Below, piece after piece: positions 59,381 through 64,000 of a stretch of DNA of 64,000 nt (the stretch's first letter is position 1; every line of letters begins with the position of its first letter). The notes beneath the pieces are model-generated. The model was not told the DNA's origin, made no database searches, and worked only from the letters and a program-made list of their open reading frames with translations. Origin of the DNA: Monodelphis domestica (Eukaryota; Chordata; Mammalia; Didelphimorphia; Didelphidae); the NCBI RefSeq assembly GCF_027887165.1, contig NC_077228.1, positions 428,103,957 to 428,167,956 on the forward strand, in the 5' to 3' direction. Position numbers and translations under genes: made by a program.

Positions 59381-60069
59381 TTCTTAATATACAAATACTA
59401 GGCCTTCAGATTTGCTAACTCAAATGGAGTCAATGAACACAGTAGGAGAAAACATGCAAGTCTCTTTATGAAGGCTCTAGTTAAGAAATGGGTCTTGAGG
59501 GATTTTATAAAATTAAAATTTGTGCATGATTCATTTGAAGCCTTTTGATCAAATCAACTATTTCTGTAGATTTCCCTTTGCAACATTATGTTCAGAAGAA
59601 CTGGAACAATAAGTGATGTTACTTTCTATTACAATGACATGTTATTCAAAGAGGATATATTAATATAGTTTCTGAAATGAATTGGTTTTCAGTAGGTTGA
59701 GTATTTGTGCACACTCTGACAACAAACAGAAGCTCCACAGGAAGTAGAAAAAAAGATCAGGAGGATGTCAGCTAATTAAATATAAGCTGATGTTCCCTCA
59801 GTTTGAAAGTTTTCTTATCTGTAAAATGAGGGAGGGTGACCAGATTACTTTAATGTTCTCATCTAACTATATAAATCTATAATCTTGTGAATGATTTGTA
59901 ACATCACATTCATCAAAATGGCCACATATATTTAGCACAGTTTGATCTAATATAGAGTTTTAAATAATTCTCCATAGATTCCCAAGTATAATTAGACTTT
60001 TTCCTTTTTCTTTGCATATCACCTCACTCTCTGTGCTTTCCTTTCTATTCTCTCTAAAGAGTCTGCTTA
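59381..60069. other. Intronic unassigned DNA
   Basis: No recognised element; a faint MIR-like scrap near 59800 ('tcttatctgtaaaatgaggg'). Confidence 0.45.
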
Positions 60070-60190
60070 GTGGAATGCAGAGACTCCTTGATTTGGGGTC
60101 CCACACTAGTCTCTGTTCAGTAACTTACTGCCTGTGAGACCATGGGCAAGTAACTTCCTCTTCATGAAGAAACTAAGCTTTCTTCAATTC
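60070..60190 (+). repeat. MIR fragment
   Basis: 'gactccttgatttggggtcc' to 'gcctgtgagaccatgggcaa', 'gtaacttcctcttcatga'. Confidence 0.5.
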
Positions 60191-60197
60191 AAGAAAA

Positions 60198-60259
60198 GTT
60201 GTTGTGGTGGTGGTGGTGGTGGAGGTGGCGGTGGCACTGATGGTTGTGCTGGTGGTACC
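60198..60259. repeat. (GTG)n-rich microsatellite
   Basis: GTT, GTG and GCG triplets; imperfect, G-rich on the + strand. Confidence 0.85.
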
Positions 60260-60425
60260 TTGTTAGACTCTTTGTGACTCCATTTGGGATTTTCTTGGTA
60301 GAGATATTGGAGTAGTTTGGGATTTCCTTCTCCAGCTCATTTTACAGATGAAAAAATTGAAGCAAAAAGGATTAAGTGACTTGACTTGACCAGGGTCATA
60401 CAATGATCAGATTTTAATTTAGGGA
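60240..60425 (-). mobile_element. CORE-SINE with RTE-like tail, truncated
   Basis: Antisense: 'gttagactctttgtgactcc', 'atttgggattttcttggtag', 'ccttctccagctcattttac', 'agggtcatacaatgatcag'; the tRNA head is missing. Confidence 0.7.
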
Positions 60426-60558
60426 GAAGTCTTGACTGGGTAGGTCCCTTTCAGCTCTAATTTTTCTGAGACCCCATCTATTTCCATTCTTACATCTCTT
60501 TCCTTTATGCCAATGATTGAAATAATTATCTTTTGTCATTTCTCTGAATTCCAGCAGT

Positions 60559-60768
60559 GCATTGTATCTCCCATGTCCTATTTTGTCTTGTGTTATAGCT
60601 ATTTGTGACCACATCTTATTGTCCTTACTAGACTGTAAATACCTCAAGGGTAAGGATATGATTGCATTGTATCTCCCATGTCCCATTTTGTCTTGTGTTA
60701 TAGCTATTTGAGACCACATCTTATTGTCCTTACTAGACTGTAAATACCTCAAGGGTAAGGATATCATT
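60559..60768. repeat. 105-bp tandem duplication (2 copies)
   Basis: Copies 60559-60663 and 60664-60768 match at 102 of 105 sites, so the duplication is recent compared with the repeats around it. It covers part of an L2-type tail region that continues to about 60835 ('ctcaataaacatttgttgaa'). Confidence 0.95.
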
Positions 60769-60835
60769 TTTCCTCTACAGTACCAAATATTATAGATGAT
60801 AGATACTCAATAAACATTTGTTGAATGAATTTGTT

Positions 60836-61539
60836 TCCTGACATAATTTTTATTTGTCATCCTGCAAAATCATATTCTGTGTGAAGAAAGGAGTAAGGAA
60901 ACCTCTCCATAAAGAGCCAGCAATGGTATGCTGTTATATTGCTTTGATTTGCCTTATTCTTCTCTCCTTTCTTCCATACCATAGATTTCCCCCTTTCATT
61001 GCCTGAATACATCCTCAATGTCAAGTGCCAACAACATATCCCAGGTGATTCTTACATGTGTTTATACGAATCTGTTTGCCCTAGTGCAACATTATAGGTT
61101 CACCACTTTAGGGGGCTTTAGACCTAAATTTCCATAGCTGTACCTGTAATTTGTAATGCCAAAGCTAATTTTAAATCTTGAGTTGTTAATATCCCATTTC
61201 CTATTTCCTGTCATTCCTCTTAACCCTAACCTTGGGAATAACCAGTTTAGGAAGTAGAAGAATAACAATTTATTTCTTTACCTTGTCTAGTGCCTCACTC
61301 AGGCAGTGATTTGTGTCAAATTAAATCACATTTCAAATGTGGCCTTAAGCTTCTTAGGAAAATGAGACTAGCACTTAATGTTTCCAAAGGAGACCAATAA
61401 TGACTGGACATTTATCATAGGTCAAAGGGATGAAATGGCCATTAAAATCAAGTCTTAATTCACCTGTTTTTAAACTTGCTCTAAGAAACTAATCATATCA
61501 TGACTCTAAATATTCATAAATGTATTTACCAATGTGGTT
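60836..61539. other. Intronic unassigned DNA
   Basis: No repeat family or exon is recognised. Confidence 0.5.
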
Positions 61540-61745
61540 TAATATATAGAGTAGTAGACAGAGTCAGGAAGATCTGAGTTAGAATCCTGTTTCAGACATT
61601 TACTAGCTGCAAAATTTACTTAACCTCTGCCTGCATCAGTTTATGTTTCTGTAAAATGGGGATAATAACAGTACCTATCTCCCACTCTTATTGTAGGGAT
61701 TAAAAGAGATTATATATATGAACTATTTCCTAAGCCTTAAAGGAT
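61540..61745 (+). repeat. MIR copy
   Basis: 'gagtagtagacagagtcagg', 'aagatctgagttagaatcct', 'acatttactagctgcaaaat', 'ctgtaaaatggggataataa', 'gattaaaagagattatatat', in full MIR order. Confidence 0.75.
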
Positions 61746-62089
61746 TCTAAAATTTTAGCTATAGTTTAAGTAATTATAAGTTTTGGGAATATTTTAAATG
61801 AATGCTTAATCTAGCCCATGACTAGAACATTGGGCCAGATATAAAAGGATAAAATTCAATGCAGATATATTTAAACAGTTACACTTACATTAAAAAAAAA
61901 CCCAACTTCACAAGTACAAAATAGAAGAATCAAAGAAAACAGCTTGCCTAAAAGGTATCTTAAGTGGATTGTAAGCTCAGTAATGTCACTTGTGATGTGG
62001 GAACTAAAGTGGCTAATGTGATATAGAGCTACATTAAGAAAGGCAAAGCTTCCAGGAATATGAAGGCCATTGGATAATTGATGATGGAA
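61746..62089. other. Intronic unassigned DNA
   Basis: No recognised element. Confidence 0.45.
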
Positions 62090-62265
62090 CATATTTCTGA
62101 AATCATCTAATATAATCCACTCATTTTACAATTGAGGAAACTGAGGTAAAGAAGTTGTTGTTTGCTTATGACTATATAAATAGGAACTGACAAAAGTAAA
62201 ACTCAAATCCAAGTCCTCTGGACTCAAGTCTTGCACTCTTTTCACTACACTACTGAGTCTGCACT
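62090..62265 (-). repeat. MIR copy
   Basis: Antisense: 'ctcattttacaattgaggaa', 'actgaggtaaagaagttg', 'ccaagtcctctggactcaag', 'tcttttcactacactactga'. Confidence 0.65.
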
Positions 62266-62269
62266 GTTC

Positions 62270-62790
62270 AGATCACACTTGGAATTCTACGTTCAGTTCT
62301 GTAGACAAGCTAGAGAATGTCTAGAGGAAGGCAACCAGGAAAGCAAATATTTGGCTCTGAGTCCAAGAGATATGTGATCTACAAAGTTCAATCTATAGAA
62401 ACAGTCTATTCAATGAAAAACTAAAAAGGTGAAATGTGTCTGAATCTAAATTACATAAATATATTGGTTGAAAATTTAGAATATTTAACTTTTGGTAGTC
62501 AAAGGGATTTGATAATTGTCTTTAAATATTTGGAAGGCTACTAGGCAAAGAAGGATTAAGTTTATTCTCTTTGGCCCCAGAGGGAAGAACCAGAAACAAT
62601 ATGTAGAAACCATAAAGAAGAAAATTTCAAAATTATATCAGGAAAAAGTTCCTAACAAATAGAATTGTCCAAATGGACAACATCAAGAGATGGTAGTTTT
62701 CCCTAACTGGAAGTATCTATAGTAAAGATTCATTTGGGGTATATACTAAATGGCTGTTGACATCCCATCCAATTCTCAAATTCTTTGCTA
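62270..62790 (+). mobile_element. L3/CR1 LINE 3' region
   Basis: Sense CR1/L3 order: 'acgttcagttctgtagacaa', 'gctagagaatgtctagagga', 'gaaggcaaccaggaaagcaa', 'gtctttaaatatttggaagg', 'ttctctttggccccagaggg', 'aagaaccagaaacaatatgt', 'aagttcctaacaaatagaat'. Old, no open frame. Confidence 0.8.
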
Positions 62791-63140
62791 TGAATATTTA
62801 TTGTAAGAAATTGTAAAGTAAAATGCAATATTGTTTCTAGATATAGATCATTACTTTTTCCATTATAAAGAAGATATCACCCACATGATAGTTTTTCAAT
62901 CCTGAAGTGTATAAATGCTTTCATTAAGGGTTTTTGACCAACAGATCAAATGTAAGACCAAATAAGATCATCAAAGTCTGAGGCTAGCCACAGTGGATAT
63001 ATGTCTAGATGCATAAGAAAGGAGGCAGCCTTTTGTTCTGGTACCTACTTTTGTTGTTGTTGTTGTTGTTGTTGTTTTGTCAATCAAAGAAGATCTTGAG
63101 AACAAGGCCACCCTCAGCTCTACAGTCTTTCACATAACAT

Positions 63141-63175
<35 letters not shown>

Positions 63176-64000
63176 AGCAGAATCCATGAAATGGAGTCAG
63201 AAAGAAAGTCACATTCAGGGTTTAGCTGTTGTTACCAGGAATTTTCTATCTTTAAGTGAGATGGTTATCAGAGATCATAGAACTTGAATCAGCACAACAG
63301 CAAGCACAGAAAGAAAAAAGATTTAATCTTAGTCTGAGAAATTCTGTTGGCTCTTTTAGCTGGGTATGGTGACTCATAGTAGTGGCTATTCACTTTAAAA
63401 ATGTGCCTCATCTTATAAAGTCCACAATGAGGCTTTCTACACTGGGGACTAGGAGGAGAGAACAGGAGATGGATCTTAAGAGTTGAAACCCAGCATCCAA
63501 GATATGATGGAAATAGCAGAGACATCAAGCAGAGGCAACAGGATAGAACAAAGAAACAATTTCCATTGGTGAAAATAAGTGAGGCAGAAGTGGAGCTTAG
63601 TGGAGCTATAATACCCAGTAGAGAGCAGTGTAATTACATCACTAGAGTGTGATGCCAACTCTACAGAGTTAGAAGTGTGATTTGCCCCTAACACACATAT
63701 TCCCTGGCCACCCAGATTCATGGTGTTTGACTTTTCATTAATTTTCAACTAGTAACATAGCAACACATGATAGAGAGTAAGCCATTTGTGTGTTGGGAGG
63801 AAGAATTTTGGTATACATTATGTAAGTTGTTTGATCAAAAGGAATTTTTGATTTGAATTAGTGCTATCAATAAGAACTGGTGAGCTAAGATTTTAAGTGC
63901 ATGCTGATCCACAGAATGTTATGAACTTGAGGTAGCTTCTCCAGGGGTTGAAGTATGAAGGAAGGATACTATAGATATTACAATGAAACACAAAACAAAT
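62791..64000. other. Intronic unassigned DNA to the window edge
   Basis: Holds (TTG)n at 63050-63077 and (GT)n at 63142-63173. No exon 2 of UST or other gene is recognised before the window ends. Confidence 0.5.

Noticed and set aside
63340-63440. Possible 7SL/Alu-like motif 'agctgggtatggtgactcat'
   Set aside because: Only about 20 bases resemble the Alu left arm; no A-rich linker, second arm or Pol III box pair follows. Alu elements are not expected in a marsupial.
1-64000. CRISPR array, bacterial operon, tRNA or rRNA genes
   Set aside because: None is seen. The tandem repeats are microsatellites or simple duplications, and tRNA-like sequence occurs only as SINE heads.

Overview
This window looks like nuclear DNA of a marsupial. 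It is AT-rich and CpG-poor, and it is crowded with marsupial-type L1 copies, two families of tRNA-derived CORE-SINE (one ending in an RTE/Bov-B-like tail), old L2, L3/CR1 and MIR copies, an hAT MITE and several fossil LTRs. I cannot name the species. Protein similarities are from memory; nothing was searched.

One host gene is visible: exon 1 of UST (uronyl 2-sulfotransferase) on the + strand. It lies in a GC- and CpG-rich island at about 51300-52450. The ATG is at 52192, the reading frame runs 83 codons plus one base, and a consensus splice donor (GTAAGG) follows at 52442. The exon encodes the cytoplasmic tail and signal-anchor of this Golgi type II enzyme; the catalytic domain must lie to the right of the window. 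About 51.3 kb to the left is therefore upstream intergenic DNA and about 11.5 kb to the right is the start of UST intron 1. The leader has a (GGC)10 tract, a strong-context uORF just after it and two more uORFs, the last of which overlaps the main ATG.

Layout. 1-15.6 kb: L2 and L1 fragments and SINEs, with a degraded minus-strand L1 at about 8.3-12.2 kb. 16-30.4 kb: a nested fossil block. A minus-strand endogenous-retrovirus fossil has a left LTR end (25330) and a right LTR end (30442) that differ at about 16% of sites. A 5.6 kb L1 with 14-bp target duplications (19561-25183) later landed in the left LTR. 30.4-48.9 kb: L2, L3 and MIR copies, an hAT MITE with its 8-bp duplication, three further solo-LTR-like fossils (one split by a minus-strand L1), two consecutive old L1 3' ends, and long GA and CT tracts. 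49-51 kb: an unrecognised decayed coding-like stretch and a SINE. 52.4-64 kb: intronic MIR, SINE, L1 and L3 copies and a recent 105-bp tandem duplication.

I see no operon, CRISPR array, rRNA or tRNA gene, and no convincing new multi-gene system. The points most worth a second look are the UST leader, a ZNF143-like block kept identical in two otherwise diverged LTRs, an RFX/AP-1/CCAAT motif cluster at 32.03-32.11 kb, and the unidentified coding-like stretch near 49.8 kb.
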